Assembly: GCA_031277685.1 (NCBI GenBank)
Contig: JAITLV010000135.1
Span: 1 to 39,444 of the forward strand
Length of the DNA: 39,444 bases
Source of the DNA: Sphingobacterium sp.
GTDB taxonomy: Bacteria; Bacteroidota; Bacteroidia; Sphingobacteriales; Sphingobacteriaceae
Direction of reading: 5' to 3'
The notes below the pieces were generated by a model. That model was given only the letters and a program-made list of their open reading frames with translations, ran no database searches and was not told the DNA's origin. The translations under genes and the position numbers were made by a program. Below, piece by piece: positions 8,271-17,216 of this stretch. The number at the start of each line of letters is the position of its first letter. Position 1 is the first letter of the stretch.

Positions 8271-10433
8271 ATGTTAAAAAAACTCGCCATATATACTATC
8301 CTAATCGTGGGTATTATTATATCATTAAAATTTTATTTACAGGCTGATAAAAAAGACAGCGAACAACCCAACGAAAAGTTAGAACTTGCACTCTCCCAAG
8401 CTGGCCCAAATCGTCCGGAAATAGAACGGTTTCTGTCTTTATATAGAAAGCCGGAGGACTCGTTAAAATTCAGAGCGGCCAAACATCTGGTCGAAAATTT
8501 GATGTACCATGAGTATCAGGATGAGTCTAAAAACATTGACCCCAATCTTTCAAAAAAAATTCATCTAGCTGACTCCCTTTACTATCAGGCTGTAAAAGGG
8601 AAATCGTCCAATGAAATCAATAGCATGTCAATGGCTGACTCGATAGCCAAATTTTCAAAATATATTAATTCCCTAAATCTGACGATTACAGATCTACCTG
8701 GAAGAAAAGCAAATCCGGAAGCGACTGCCATTGAAAATATATCCTATGAAACCCTAAGACAACAATTAGAAAGAAGTTTTGAGCTGAGGGAAAGCTCTCC
8801 TCTGGTCTCAAAAATGTCTTTTACTGATTTTTGCGAATATATTGTTCCCTTTCAAGCCAGATTCGGAAAAAGTATCCGAAAAAGCAGTAAAGAATTAAGT
8901 GATTTCATCTCAAAATATATCATTCCTAATGGTCATCTGGACATCACGGAAGCTGCGAAGCTATATCGTCTGGCAATTTATAATTTAAGATACATCTTAG
9001 GTAATTATCCATTAAAACGTCGCGTCGGATATGAAGAAGTCCTTTTCACGAATGTTCCGAATTGGGATTGCTTCGATATCTCCAATTATGCTGCTGCTTT
9101 TTTTAATGCCGCAGGTATTCCTACAGCAACAGAATACAATATGGCTTTTAAAATGCTACCGGGCCGTCACTCGCTATGTGCTATATTGGATGACGCAGGG
9201 CATTATACGATATTCTCACCTGAGGGATTTGATTACTTCCCGCAACAGATGTCAGAAAAATTTGAGAAATATGATGGTTGGATGAACTTATACCGAATCC
9301 ATTACACTCCACAGACTGATGCGCCTCATTTTTTGAAGTCTGCGCATGAATTTGTACCCACTGAATTGGCGAACCCATTTATAGAGGATGTCACCTCAAA
9401 ACGAATGGAGACAATTTCATTGGAATTACCGTTTAAAGCGGAAACGAACAACAAGCTTGCATATCTAGCGTCCTTCAATAGCCAAGAAGAAATGGTACCC
9501 ATTACCTGGGCGGAAATTAATAAGGACAAAAAAACGGCTAATTTTTTCAATGTCATACCGAATAGACTCTATTTTCCAATATATTATAAGGGTAACTCGA
9601 TCGAGGTATTCGGAAAACCATTTATGATGATCAAAGATAATTCCGTGGAAAATGGGTATGTAAAGAGAGAATATAACGACTTCCCTACTCCATCTAACAA
9701 CGAAGTCATAATAAGCCGGAAATTTCCAAGAAAAGAACATATGATCAAAATAGCACAGGACCTAAGAGGAACTATTTTGGCGGGTTCAAATGATGCTTCT
9801 TTTAACAAGATGGATACACTATATACTTTAGACTTTGAACTACAGCCCCGTTTTCAGGAGATCGCTCTCAAAAACGAAAAACCCTATAAATTCTACCGTA
9901 TTATAGCCCCGGAAGAAAAACCTAATTTATTTTTATCAGAAATTCAGTTTTTGACAAAAAAGAGTTTCAATTACTCAAACGTAACAAAACCCTCGCCTCT
10001 ACACGTATTAGCTCCTTCTGAAATCAAAGCTGAAGATCCAAATATAGTAAGGCTGTTGGCGGAGGGCCTAGACAAAATTTCTGGTTTGCCTGAATATGAT
10101 GAAAGCATGGAAACAGCTCCAGGTTCGAGCCGATGGGTGGCACTTAATCTAAAAGAGAAACAAATTGTAACCAAAATAAGAATAGCACCTATAAATGCAA
10201 ATAACGGTATTCTTGTCAATGACAAATATTTATTACTGGTCTATGATAAAGGCAGTTGGGTACCTGTTGAAGAACAAGTAGCAAAATATAATTACCTCAA
10301 ATTCAAAAATCTGTCACTCGGAGCCTTATATTGGGTAAAAAATCTTACAAGAGGAAAAGAAGAAATTCCATTTACTATCGATCGTTATGGCAAACAGAAC
10401 TTCATCTATGAAAGTGCAACAGATCCTACTTAA
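8271..10433 (+). CDS. Membrane-anchored transglutaminase-like protein with C-terminal discoidin-like region
   Basis: A 720-residue protein with one N-terminal membrane helix (residues about 5-22) and the remainder predicted outside the cytoplasm. A transglutaminase/papain-like core is visible at 255-330: Cys267 in NWDCFD, followed by AAGIPTATEYN, His300 in GRHSLC, and a following acidic pair at 307-308 as the probable third residue. Residues about 610-700 (SSRWVALNLKEKQIVTKIRI) look like a discoidin/F5-8 type beta-sandwich. It probably acts as a cysteine peptidase or amidase in the envelope. It forms a two-gene unit with the O-antigen-ligase-like gene upstream, and function is inferred from the fold only. 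Confidence 0.7.
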   Translation: MLKKLAIYTILIVGIIISLKFYLQADKKDSEQPNEKLELALSQAGPNRPEIERFLSLYRKPEDSLKFRAAKHLVENLMYHEYQDESKNIDPNLSKKIHLADSLYYQAVKGKSSNEINSMSMADSIAKFSKYINSLNLTITDLPGRKANPEATAIENISYETLRQQLERSFELRESSPLVSKMSFTDFCEYIVPFQARFGKSIRKSSKELSDFISKYIIPNGHLDITEAAKLYRLAIYNLRYILGNYPLKRRVGYEEVLFTNVPNWDCFDISNYAAAFFNAAGIPTATEYNMAFKMLPGRHSLCAILDDAGHYTIFSPEGFDYFPQQMSEKFEKYDGWMNLYRIHYTPQTDAPHFLKSAHEFVPTELANPFIEDVTSKRMETISLELPFKAETNNKLAYLASFNSQEEMVPITWAEINKDKKTANFFNVIPNRLYFPIYYKGNSIEVFGKPFMMIKDNSVENGYVKREYNDFPTPSNNEVIISRKFPRKEHMIKIAQDLRGTILAGSNDASFNKMDTLYTLDFELQPRFQEIALKNEKPYKFYRIIAPEEKPNLFLSEIQFLTKKSFNYSNVTKPSPLHVLAPSEIKAEDPNIVRLLAEGLDKISGLPEYDESMETAPGSSRWVALNLKEKQIVTKIRIAPINANNGILVNDKYLLLVYDKGSWVPVEEQVAKYNYLKFKNLSLGALYWVKNLTRGKEEIPFTIDRYGKQNFIYESATDPT

Positions 10434-10556
10434 TTGACGATTAAAGAACATTCTGGTGTATAGACAAATAGGTTGACTGAACTAATTATTATTTAACTTC
10501 CTTATTTTATCATCTATTAACTGTCTCATAGCCATATTTAAATATAAACTTTTCTA

Positions 10557-11765
10557 ATGATCAAAAAATTACTACTCGCATTCATGTCCAAATACGGATG
10601 GATGAGTCTGGTATTCGGAACAGTTGCATTATTTCTACCGATGCCGTTTAATTATTTCGGTATGATGGCTATAAATTATGCTCTTTGTCTACTAGGTCTT
10701 TCGATTGCGCTGATCATACACGAATGGGGACATTGGATTTTCACGCGGCTGGCCGGTGAATATCCGAAACGCATCGTTATTGGCACAGGACACATGCTGA
10801 AGCGAACACATTTCTTTAAGAGTAAGCTGAATCTGAATTCTAAATTTGAGGGCGGCTATGTCATGCTCAATATATCAGATGGCAAATATTATAGGCTCAA
10901 AACATTTGTAGCTGTCCTAGGCGGGCCGCTGGTCAATATCGCTATTGGAATTGCTGTCATAACCATGGTTCCATTTTCCACCGATTTTTCAAAGACAATC
11001 ACCTTCAGTCTATGGTTTGGCTATATGCAGTTATTGATAGGGCTAGCCAATTTACTGCCCTTGAGAAGAAAAATAAATGGTTTCCCGATGGATTTTGACG
11101 GACGGATTATCCTGAACATACTACTGGGGAAATACAAAAAAGAAGCGAGCAGTGATGCGATAGACCTCAGTTTGGAAGGAGATGATTATGTAGCTGAACA
11201 TCGATATAATGAGGCATTAGTGAAATTTCAGGAATGCCTAAAAATATGTTCGGAATCCGGCCCGACTATTACCTGTGCCCTCCAGTTTAATATTGGATTA
11301 TGTTATTTTCATCTGGGGGATTATGATGAAGCTTTACACATTTTGAAGGATGTGGAAAATCAGCTGGCCGCAAAAGAACTGGAATACCTAGTAGCCTACC
11401 TTTATAATCTTTATGCCAATATCTATCTAGTACAAGGTGATATGGAGCAGGCTACTGCAATGGGACAACAGGCACTTCAGCTTCTACCTGAACTCGATCC
11501 CATCCGTCACACCTGGGGTTGTATTTTGGTCGAGAATGAAGAATGGGATCGGGGCGAGGAAATATTATCGCCACAAATGGATTTTGATTATGTGAACAGC
11601 GCAACACTGCTGTCCGCAATGTATTTAGCGTTGGTCTATCAGCAGAATGGAAAATTGAACAAGAAGGATCGTTGTTGGGAATTTGTACAGCGTAATCTAG
11701 CGGAACTGAACCTTGTTGATAAAGTGATATATGAACGTATTTTGTTAAAACTGATCACAAAATAG
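10557..11765 (+). CDS. M50-type intramembrane metalloprotease with TPR domain
   Basis: A 402-residue membrane protein. The zinc-binding HEWGH motif is at residues 55-59 in a hydrophobic helix, GGPLVNIAIG follows near 122-131, and NGFPMDFDG near 174-182 supplies the expected aspartate-containing third-ligand segment. These are the hallmarks of the site-2-protease-like M50 fold. From about residue 200 a TPR-like region follows (YNEALVKFQECLKI, YFHLGDYDEALHIL, QGDMEQATAMGQQALQLLP). The gene follows the transglutaminase-like gene after 123 bases. It could process a membrane-embedded or exported peptide; the substrate is unknown. Confidence 0.8.
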   Translation: MIKKLLLAFMSKYGWMSLVFGTVALFLPMPFNYFGMMAINYALCLLGLSIALIIHEWGHWIFTRLAGEYPKRIVIGTGHMLKRTHFFKSKLNLNSKFEGGYVMLNISDGKYYRLKTFVAVLGGPLVNIAIGIAVITMVPFSTDFSKTITFSLWFGYMQLLIGLANLLPLRRKINGFPMDFDGRIILNILLGKYKKEASSDAIDLSLEGDDYVAEHRYNEALVKFQECLKICSESGPTITCALQFNIGLCYFHLGDYDEALHILKDVENQLAAKELEYLVAYLYNLYANIYLVQGDMEQATAMGQQALQLLPELDPIRHTWGCILVENEEWDRGEEILSPQMDFDYVNSATLLSAMYLALVYQQNGKLNKKDRCWEFVQRNLAELNLVDKVIYERILLKLITK

Positions 11766-11819
11766 TTTGATATCTCCCAATCATCAAATAGCTATCAAAT
11801 AAAAACCTATTGAATACCC

Positions 11820-12071
11820 CCAGAAAACGATGTACAATATGGGTAAATCAAATAGATGGTCAGCGGTGTCAAAATATCCACTCCAGCAGCAATTGTACTT
11901 CTTTCGAATTCTCCACTTTTAAATGCTTCAGTTTTTTGGGGAGAGGTCAATGTTTCTGAATGTCCAAATGCAGAAACGCTCACACAATCTATACTCACTT
12001 TACCAACCCATAAGAGGTTGGCAAAGACTGATCTGGATTTCTTTATCAATAACCTGAAAAAATTAAATTAA
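11820..12071 (+). pseudogene. C-terminal remnant of a DegT/DnrJ-type aminotransferase
   Basis: The frame ending at TAA 12071 reads VNVSECPNAETLTQSILTLP, then THKRLAKTDLDFFINNLKKL. This is the C-terminal signature of DegT/DnrJ/EryC1 sugar aminotransferases (xCPNAExLxxxIxxLPTH, then a final helix). Nothing upstream in any frame continues the enzyme: the gene is cut to about its last 70 residues, and the ATG at 11856 directly follows an in-frame TAG. It is a relic that suggests polysaccharide or modified-sugar genes once stood here. Confidence 0.5.
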
Positions 12072-12350
12072 ATTAATGTACAGGCAATTTACAGTAAGCG
12101 TAATCGTATTTAAAAACATAGAAAAGTTTCACCACATAATGCAAAAGTATGAATGTCTTTATTATTCATCAAAGACATCCTGTAAGTGCCAAGTCCGATT
12201 CTACTAACGTTATCTAGAGCAATCATATTTGATAGTATTTCTTTCAAATTAAAATTAACAATTTCAATCTTATTTTGAATGTAATCTAAAAAATGTATTT
12301 TTATTTTGGCGACCAATTAGTACCCTTTAACGAATTTTGATTGAATCCCA

Positions 12351-12875
12351 ATGAATTTTTTGAAATACTTTACTTTTTTATTCTTTATATGCTACACCAA
12401 ATCACTAAAAGGGCAGGTAATAGAATCTTTGAAGGCAGACAAAAACCAAAACGTTGGAGATATCAGATTTGATAGAAATATTGATTTGCCCCTATTTAAG
12501 GTCTGTAGTGAAAATGATATTCCTCAATACTATAGCGTAAATGGAGGATATAATGGAGGGAGAAGTGAGATTTTAAGACTAGCAAAAAGAAGATTATCTC
12601 TTCCCACCCCCTCCGACTCAAATTCTACAAATGGATTTATTACAATAAGATTTATAGTAAATTGTGATGGAAAATCTGGCAAATTTAGAGTATTGCAAGT
12701 CGATAAAAGTTATAAGACAACTCAATTTGATAAATCTCAGGTTTCTGCTATTCTGAAATTTACAGAGAGTTTAAAGGACTGGAAAATAGGGAAAACTCGT
12801 CAAAAACCAACTGATTATTATCAGTATTTAACCTTTGTAATTCAAAATGGAAAAACTACGGATATACTTCCCTAG
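12351..12875 (+). CDS. Small secreted protein with TonB C-terminal-like domain
   Basis: A 174-residue protein with an N-terminal signal sequence (hydrophobic FTFLFFICY, likely cleavage near KSLKGQ). Residues about 98-174 (GFITIRFIVNCDGKSGKFRV, then LKDWKIGKTRQKPTDYYQYL) resemble the small beta-alpha fold of TonB C-terminal-like proteins common in Bacteroidota. There is no membrane anchor beyond the signal and no proline-rich linker, so it is not a full TonB. It overlaps the next gene by 29 bases in another frame, indicating translational coupling. The role is unknown. Confidence 0.6.
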   Translation: MNFLKYFTFLFFICYTKSLKGQVIESLKADKNQNVGDIRFDRNIDLPLFKVCSENDIPQYYSVNGGYNGGRSEILRLAKRRLSLPTPSDSNSTNGFITIRFIVNCDGKSGKFRVLQVDKSYKTTQFDKSQVSAILKFTESLKDWKIGKTRQKPTDYYQYLTFVIQNGKTTDILP

Positions 12876-13695
12876 CATATTTATATTTATATCTTGCTAT
12901 GGAAATAACGCTACAGAGTCTAAGCAGTTTGAAGTGAAAGGTGATACGCTTTCAAATTGTGCCAAGGCTGAAATGCTTTTCGAAGAAAAAGGTGATCAAG
13001 GAACTAATAGGTCACAGTTTTATCTTGATAGTGCAACAAGGTTATGTCCTAATTTCGCAAAGGCATGGAGAGAAAAAGGAGTTCCTTTTTTAAAACGTGG
13101 TGATTACGCAACATGGTTGACCTATCTGAATCGTGCCATTGAAATATCGCCAGTTGATTTCTTGGACATACGGGCTTGGTGTAAGGCTAAATTTTTGCAT
13201 GATTATAAAGGAGCACTTGAAGATTTTAAAAATTTTGACCTTTTAACCACTGATACCCTAAAGGTTATAGGAGACTACAATATCTATACCTGGATGGCTC
13301 TCTGTGAAACTGGTCTTAATCATCATGAAGCTGCATTGAAATATGCAAACAAGAGTATCGCAATTTCCAGTGAGCAACATGGAGAAGAATGGGTTGGAAT
13401 GTTTGATTTCCTTTATCGTGGGAACATCAAGTTGGCATTAAAGGATTATAAAGGGGCTCTTGAGGATTTCAATAAGCAACTTCGAAATTCGGACAAATTA
13501 GCTGATGGATACTACTATCAAGGGCTGGCATTTCTTGGGCAAAAGAAAAAAAAGGATGCAAAGAAGTCTTTTAAAAAATCTATTTATTATTTCACAAATG
13601 GATATACTATGTCGGATCCATATGTTGAAATGCCCTTTAAAGTATACCTTAGCGATGCAGAAATCGAGCTTTCAAAACTGCAATTTATTGACTAA
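12847..13695 (+). CDS. TPR-repeat lipoprotein
   Basis: A 282-residue predicted lipoprotein with the lipobox-like FISC ending at Cys17. Several tetratricopeptide repeats follow: AKAWREKGVPFLKRGDYATW, then YKGALEDFKNF, HHEAALKYANKSIAIS, YKGALEDFNKQL, and ADGYYYQGLAFLGQKKKKDAK. TPR lipoproteins act as scaffolds at the envelope. The start overlaps the preceding gene by 29 bases, which keeps the lipobox spacing correct. It is directly followed by a truncated C39 exporter gene and may once have belonged to that export unit. Confidence 0.7.
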   Translation: MEKLRIYFPSIFIFISCYGNNATESKQFEVKGDTLSNCAKAEMLFEEKGDQGTNRSQFYLDSATRLCPNFAKAWREKGVPFLKRGDYATWLTYLNRAIEISPVDFLDIRAWCKAKFLHDYKGALEDFKNFDLLTTDTLKVIGDYNIYTWMALCETGLNHHEAALKYANKSIAISSEQHGEEWVGMFDFLYRGNIKLALKDYKGALEDFNKQLRNSDKLADGYYYQGLAFLGQKKKKDAKKSFKKSIYYFTNGYTMSDPYVEMPFKVYLSDAEIELSKLQFID

Positions 13696-13703
13696 TACAA
13701 TTT

Positions 13704-13817
13704 ATGGGTAAATTTCCTTTTTATCGTCAGCTTGATCAAATGGATTGCGGTCCAGCATGTTTAAAAATGATAGCTAAACATTATGGAAAAGTATTTTCTT
13801 TGGAAACACGTTACTAA
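13704..13817 (+). pseudogene. Truncated C39 peptidase domain of a peptide-exporting ABC transporter
   Basis: A 37-codon frame, too short for most gene finders: MGKFPFYRQLDQMDCGPACL, then KMIAKHYGKVFSLETRY and a TAA. The DxxDCGPACLxMIAxxYG pattern is the exact N-terminus of C39 peptidase domains of bacteriocin-type ABC exporters, with Cys15 as the expected nucleophile. A normal member is about 700 residues with the peptidase, membrane and ATPase domains; here everything after the first helix, including the catalytic His and Asp, is gone. The next remnant begins nine bases later. Confidence 0.8.
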
Positions 13818-13825
13818 ATAATAAG

Positions 13826-14308
13826 ATGATGTATATTAGCCAAATCCGAAATAAAAGACCTACAGAAGATCGCAGTCATTATCCGTATAATATTCCGTCT
13901 CTATCAACACTGGATGATCTGAAATTTCGAAATCCTGTAACCTTTATCGTAGGAGAAAATGGTATCGGAAAATCGACTCTCGTAGAAGCGATAGCTATAA
14001 ATGCAGGTTTCAATCCTGAAGGTGGAAGCCGCAATTTTAATTTTAGTACCATGGATTCCCATTCTGTTTTATTCGAAGACATCCAAGTAATACGAACGGC
14101 ATATCGCAACAGAGATGGCTATTTTCTCAGGGCTGAAAGTTTTTACAATGTCGCCACTGCTGTAGATCAATATGGGGCTCAGGACTCCTATAATGAATCC
14201 CAACAATGTATGTATATTATACCACCTCATTTGCATAAGCTACAATTTTGGCCTTGCTCAGACATTGTTAAAATAAAATACTTTTCCACTGTCAGGAAAG
14301 CGCTGTAA
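13826..14308 (+). pseudogene. N-terminal fragment of an AAA ATPase (COG3910-like), copy 3
   Basis: The first ~130 residues match the N-terminal half of the same ATPase family as the 6195-6530 fragment: YPYNIPSLSTLDDLKF, Walker A GENGIGKST at residues 43-51, then GGSRNFNFSTMDSH and GYFLRAESFYNVATAVDQYG. After about residue 138 the match is lost and the frame runs through unrelated sequence into the end of the convergent SMP-30 gene. No Walker B or C-terminal half is present. It cannot be a working ATPase. It marks the border between the accessory region and the sugar locus. Confidence 0.8.
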
Positions 14309-15133
14309 TTGAGCTTCTGTGAGGCCTTCTCTTGCAGTACTGATAAAGAGGTCGGTGCCTGTAGCACCGCCAAAACAACAGGAAGTCACATGTGGAGCAT
14401 TCACCACTATTTTATCCAGCAGTTCGCCCGTCTCAATATGCCATTTGCAGACCGCAAAACCGCCCCAATGTGCCACCCAGAGATGCCCGTCGGGCCCTAG
14501 ACACATTCCATCAGGCATACCCAGCTCATCGGGGACACGTACTAATGTACTGTAGCGCCGCTCCCCTGTTGTCACTGATTCCCCTGTGTTATGCCCAGCA
14601 TAACGACGGATTTCGCGGGTATAGGTATCGATAAAATAAAAATAGGAGCTATCGCTGGGCCACACGATACCGTTGGGAATCGTTACTGCAGGAATAACAG
14701 TCTCCAAAAGCCCGTTGCAGAAATGCATAAGCTTCCCCTGATCCGGCAAAGCTTGCATATGCATCGTTCCGAACCAAAAATTACCCTCGGGATCGACTCC
14801 GCCATCATTGGTTCGTATTTGTCCACCCATCGAGTCTAGCTCAGCTACGATCGTCAGATCTTGCGTTTCCTTTGTCCAAATGGCCAACCCTTGCTGCAAG
14901 GCCACGAGAAATTTACCCGATCCATCTGGCCAGGGTACAATCTTGCTCACATAACCTGGTAATTGCCAGTAAGCCGACTTCTTGCTTTCCAACGAATAGG
15001 TATGTATACGCTTATGCAAAATATCCACCCAATACAAACTGTTTTCCTGCTTGCTCCATACCATGCCTTCACCCAGCAGACATTCGGTATGCAGTAAGAC
15101 TGCTGCTTCTTTTAAATTCTTTTCCATCACCAT
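14258..15133 (-). CDS. SMP-30/gluconolactonase family sugar lactonase
   Basis: A 291-residue cytoplasmic enzyme of the six-bladed propeller SMP-30/gluconolactonase family (PF08450), which opens sugar-acid lactones with a bound divalent metal. Visible metal-site segments are Glu22 in LLGEGMVW, the Asn in VTIPNGIVW near the middle and the Asp in GMPDGMCLGPDG. SLYWVDI and FYFIDT are typical blade strands. It is the last gene of the six-gene operon, 100 bases after the SDR gene, and is the expected partner of a sugar 1-dehydrogenase. Its last bases overlap the tail of the ATPase remnant frame on the other strand. ATG codons 1 and 3 are both usable starts. Confidence 0.88.
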   Translation of the reverse strand: MVMEKNLKEAAVLLHTECLLGEGMVWSKQENSLYWVDILHKRIHTYSLESKKSAYWQLPGYVSKIVPWPDGSGKFLVALQQGLAIWTKETQDLTIVAELDSMGGQIRTNDGGVDPEGNFWFGTMHMQALPDQGKLMHFCNGLLETVIPAVTIPNGIVWPSDSSYFYFIDTYTREIRRYAGHNTGESVTTGERRYSTLVRVPDELGMPDGMCLGPDGHLWVAHWGGFAVCKWHIETGELLDKIVVNAPHVTSCCFGGATGTDLFISTAREGLTEAQLQRFPDSGKVFYFNNV

Positions 15134-15233
15134 TTTGCTTTGCCTGATCTGATCGGTAATCTCTTCTTGGGATTAATCTTTTTGTATTAAAGCACCTCAC
15201 TCACCAATTAAATCGGCAAGCTCACTTTAGGCT

Positions 15234-16025
15234 TTAATCTTCTTGCATCAGTGCACTTCTTCCGCCATCAATTAAATAGGTAGTTCCACTTGCAAAGGAC
15301 GCGTAGGTACTGGAAAGAAAAACACACCAACCACCGATCTCTTCTGTCGTACCTAATTTTTTGACGGGATGTCGATCAACCGTCTTCTGTCTTTCGGCAT
15401 CAGCATCCTGAAAACTGTCAAACCATTTTTGATTACCTGGTGTATCAATAAACCCAGGTGCAAGGCCGACCGTACGAATCGCTGGTCCCCATTCGATAGC
15501 CATGGCCTTAACCAGTGAAAGGAGTGCCCCCTTGGTTACATTATAAGGAAAACAACCTGGGATGGAAGCATAAGCATGGTTGGAAGCCATCACAATAATC
15601 ACCCCCGGTGAAGCTTGAGCCAAGAGCGGCTTTAAAGCCCGTGCCAGCAACCAATGTGAGGCCAGGTTTAGGCTATTATTATAGTTCCAATCGGCAAGCG
15701 TACACTCATCCAAGCCTTTGAACATATTCTGGCCTGCATTCGATAGCAGGACATCCAAACGGCCATGCTCCTGTTGAAGGAGCACAGCCAATTCCTGAAT
15801 AGCAGTCTCATTGGACATATCTGCCGCATAATAGAACGTTCGTTGCTGATAAGGTTCCATTGCGAAAAAAAAGGAAGTCACTGCCGGATCATCTACCGCC
15901 AATTCGGCACAGGCTATAACGGTCGCACCTGCCGCAGCAAATTGCAGACTCGCTCCCAGCCCAATGCCCGAAATTCCGCCTGTGATCAGGACAACCTTGC
16001 CAGTTAAATCAATTGTAAATGCCAT
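15234..16025 (-). CDS. SDR-family sugar dehydrogenase
   Basis: A 263-residue classical short-chain dehydrogenase. The nucleotide-binding TGGISGIG motif is at residues 15-22, LSNAGQN near 94-100 is the NNAG-type motif, the catalytic Ser lies in VIIVMASNHAYAS and the YxxxK pair is in PYNVTKGAL. The C-terminal YLIDGG is typical. In this operon it most likely oxidises an aldose at C1 to a lactone with NAD(P)+, feeding the lactonase. A role on a keto-deoxy acid further down the pathway is possible. It lies 12 bases after the dehydratase gene. Confidence 0.85.
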   Translation of the reverse strand: MAFTIDLTGKVVLITGGISGIGLGASLQFAAAGATVIACAELAVDDPAVTSFFFAMEPYQQRTFYYAADMSNETAIQELAVLLQQEHGRLDVLLSNAGQNMFKGLDECTLADWNYNNSLNLASHWLLARALKPLLAQASPGVIIVMASNHAYASIPGCFPYNVTKGALLSLVKAMAIEWGPAIRTVGLAPGFIDTPGNQKWFDSFQDADAERQKTVDRHPVKKLGTTEEIGGWCVFLSSTYASFASGTTYLIDGGRSALMQED

Positions 16026-16037
16026 GTACTATTAAAA

Positions 16038-17204
16038 TTACACATAAAAACCCGGTCGTGGTTCCAATACTCCAGGATGTTTGAGCATTTCTTCTTCGAT
16101 CAAATCCACCCCCAATCCTGGTCTTTCACTCAAGACTAGATGACCATTTTTCACCATATCTTTAATCGGATGATCAATGACTTCATCGCGCCAAGGAACA
16201 TCATTGAACATAAATTCCTGTCTAAAAAAATTAGGTACTGAAGCACATACATGCGCACTGGCCAAGGTGGAAAGTGGTCCATTGGGATTATGTGGTGCCA
16301 ATAACACGTTATATGCTTCCATCATTGTTGCCATACGCTTCATTTCGGAAGGCCCACCACAACGTGTAATATCAGGCATCATAATGTCACAGATATTCTT
16401 TTCCAGTACCGGTCGGATCCCATGACGGGTATAGTGTCTTTCGCCCACGCAGATCGACACATTGGAAGGAATACGCTCCCGCATGGCACGCAAGTTGTCT
16501 GAATTTTCCGGCCCCGCAGGCTCCTCGTACCAGGTAATATTCAGTTCAGAAAGACGTTGCGCCATCTGTACAGCCACGCGATAGTTCAACATGGCATGTG
16601 TCTCGATCATGATATCAAAATTGGGGCCAACGCCATCACGTACCGCTTTACTCACCTCAAATGCCAGGTCCTGCTGTTCGGCTGTCAAGGTCAGGTTTGC
16701 AGCCAGATCTTCCCCATAAAGATAGTTTGTATGCGCAAATGGGTCAAACTTTAGACCCGTAAAACCTGCTTCTTTGACTGCTTGCGCTTGTCGGGCATAA
16801 TCTTCGGGATTATGCCCACCACCGGTAAACCAATAATTAGCGTACAACAGGATCTCTTTACGGAAAGCACCGCCCAACAGTTCATAACAAGGTACACCAA
16901 GCACCTTGCCTTTCAAATCCAACAGTGCCATGTCAATACCCGAAATGGCACACATGCTTGCACCATAAGGTCCAATCCAATTGAGATCGCGGTAGAGTTT
17001 GGTCCAGATAAAATCTGTTTTCATCGGATCCAAACCAATAATGCGCTGCCCCACATGCTTAGCGGCCTCATACACGATGGGGCTGCCGGGCCAGTTGGTT
17101 GCCTCGCCTACTCCCGTATGCCCGGTATCGGTATAAATCTTGACTAAAGTCCAATTGTATTTTACACCCTCAACCAACCATACTTTAACATCTATAATCT
17201 TCAT
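16038..17204 (-). CDS. Enolase-superfamily sugar-acid dehydratase (galactonate-dehydratase-like)
   Basis: A 388-residue member of the mandelate racemase/muconate lactonizing branch. The N-terminal capping domain is followed by the barrel with Lys152 (GLKFDPF), metal-site Glu201 plus His203 (MIETHAML), the YEEP segment at 226-229, Glu255 in VGERHY, Asp278 in PDITRCGG and His305 in APHNPNGP. A Lys and a His on opposite faces are usual for acid-sugar dehydratases, which convert aldonates to 2-keto-3-deoxy acids with Mg2+. Overall layout is closest to galactonate/gluconate dehydratases; the exact substrate cannot be read from sequence. It is 12 bases after the GH2 gene. Confidence 0.82.
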   Translation of the reverse strand: MKIIDVKVWLVEGVKYNWTLVKIYTDTGHTGVGEATNWPGSPIVYEAAKHVGQRIIGLDPMKTDFIWTKLYRDLNWIGPYGASMCAISGIDMALLDLKGKVLGVPCYELLGGAFRKEILLYANYWFTGGGHNPEDYARQAQAVKEAGFTGLKFDPFAHTNYLYGEDLAANLTLTAEQQDLAFEVSKAVRDGVGPNFDIMIETHAMLNYRVAVQMAQRLSELNITWYEEPAGPENSDNLRAMRERIPSNVSICVGERHYTRHGIRPVLEKNICDIMMPDITRCGGPSEMKRMATMMEAYNVLLAPHNPNGPLSTLASAHVCASVPNFFRQEFMFNDVPWRDEVIDHPIKDMVKNGHLVLSERPGLGVDLIEEEMLKHPGVLEPRPGFYV

Positions 17205-17216
17205 TGCTCCACTATT

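Noticed and set aside
11807..12049. 80-codon minus-strand frame opposite the aminotransferase remnant
   Set aside because: Antisense to a frame with a clear DegT-like C-terminal signature, so it is a shadow.
12110..12316. 68-codon minus-strand frame in the gap before the secreted protein
   Set aside because: No signal, motif or conserved pattern; flanked by relic DNA. It may be a remnant, but I cannot support it.
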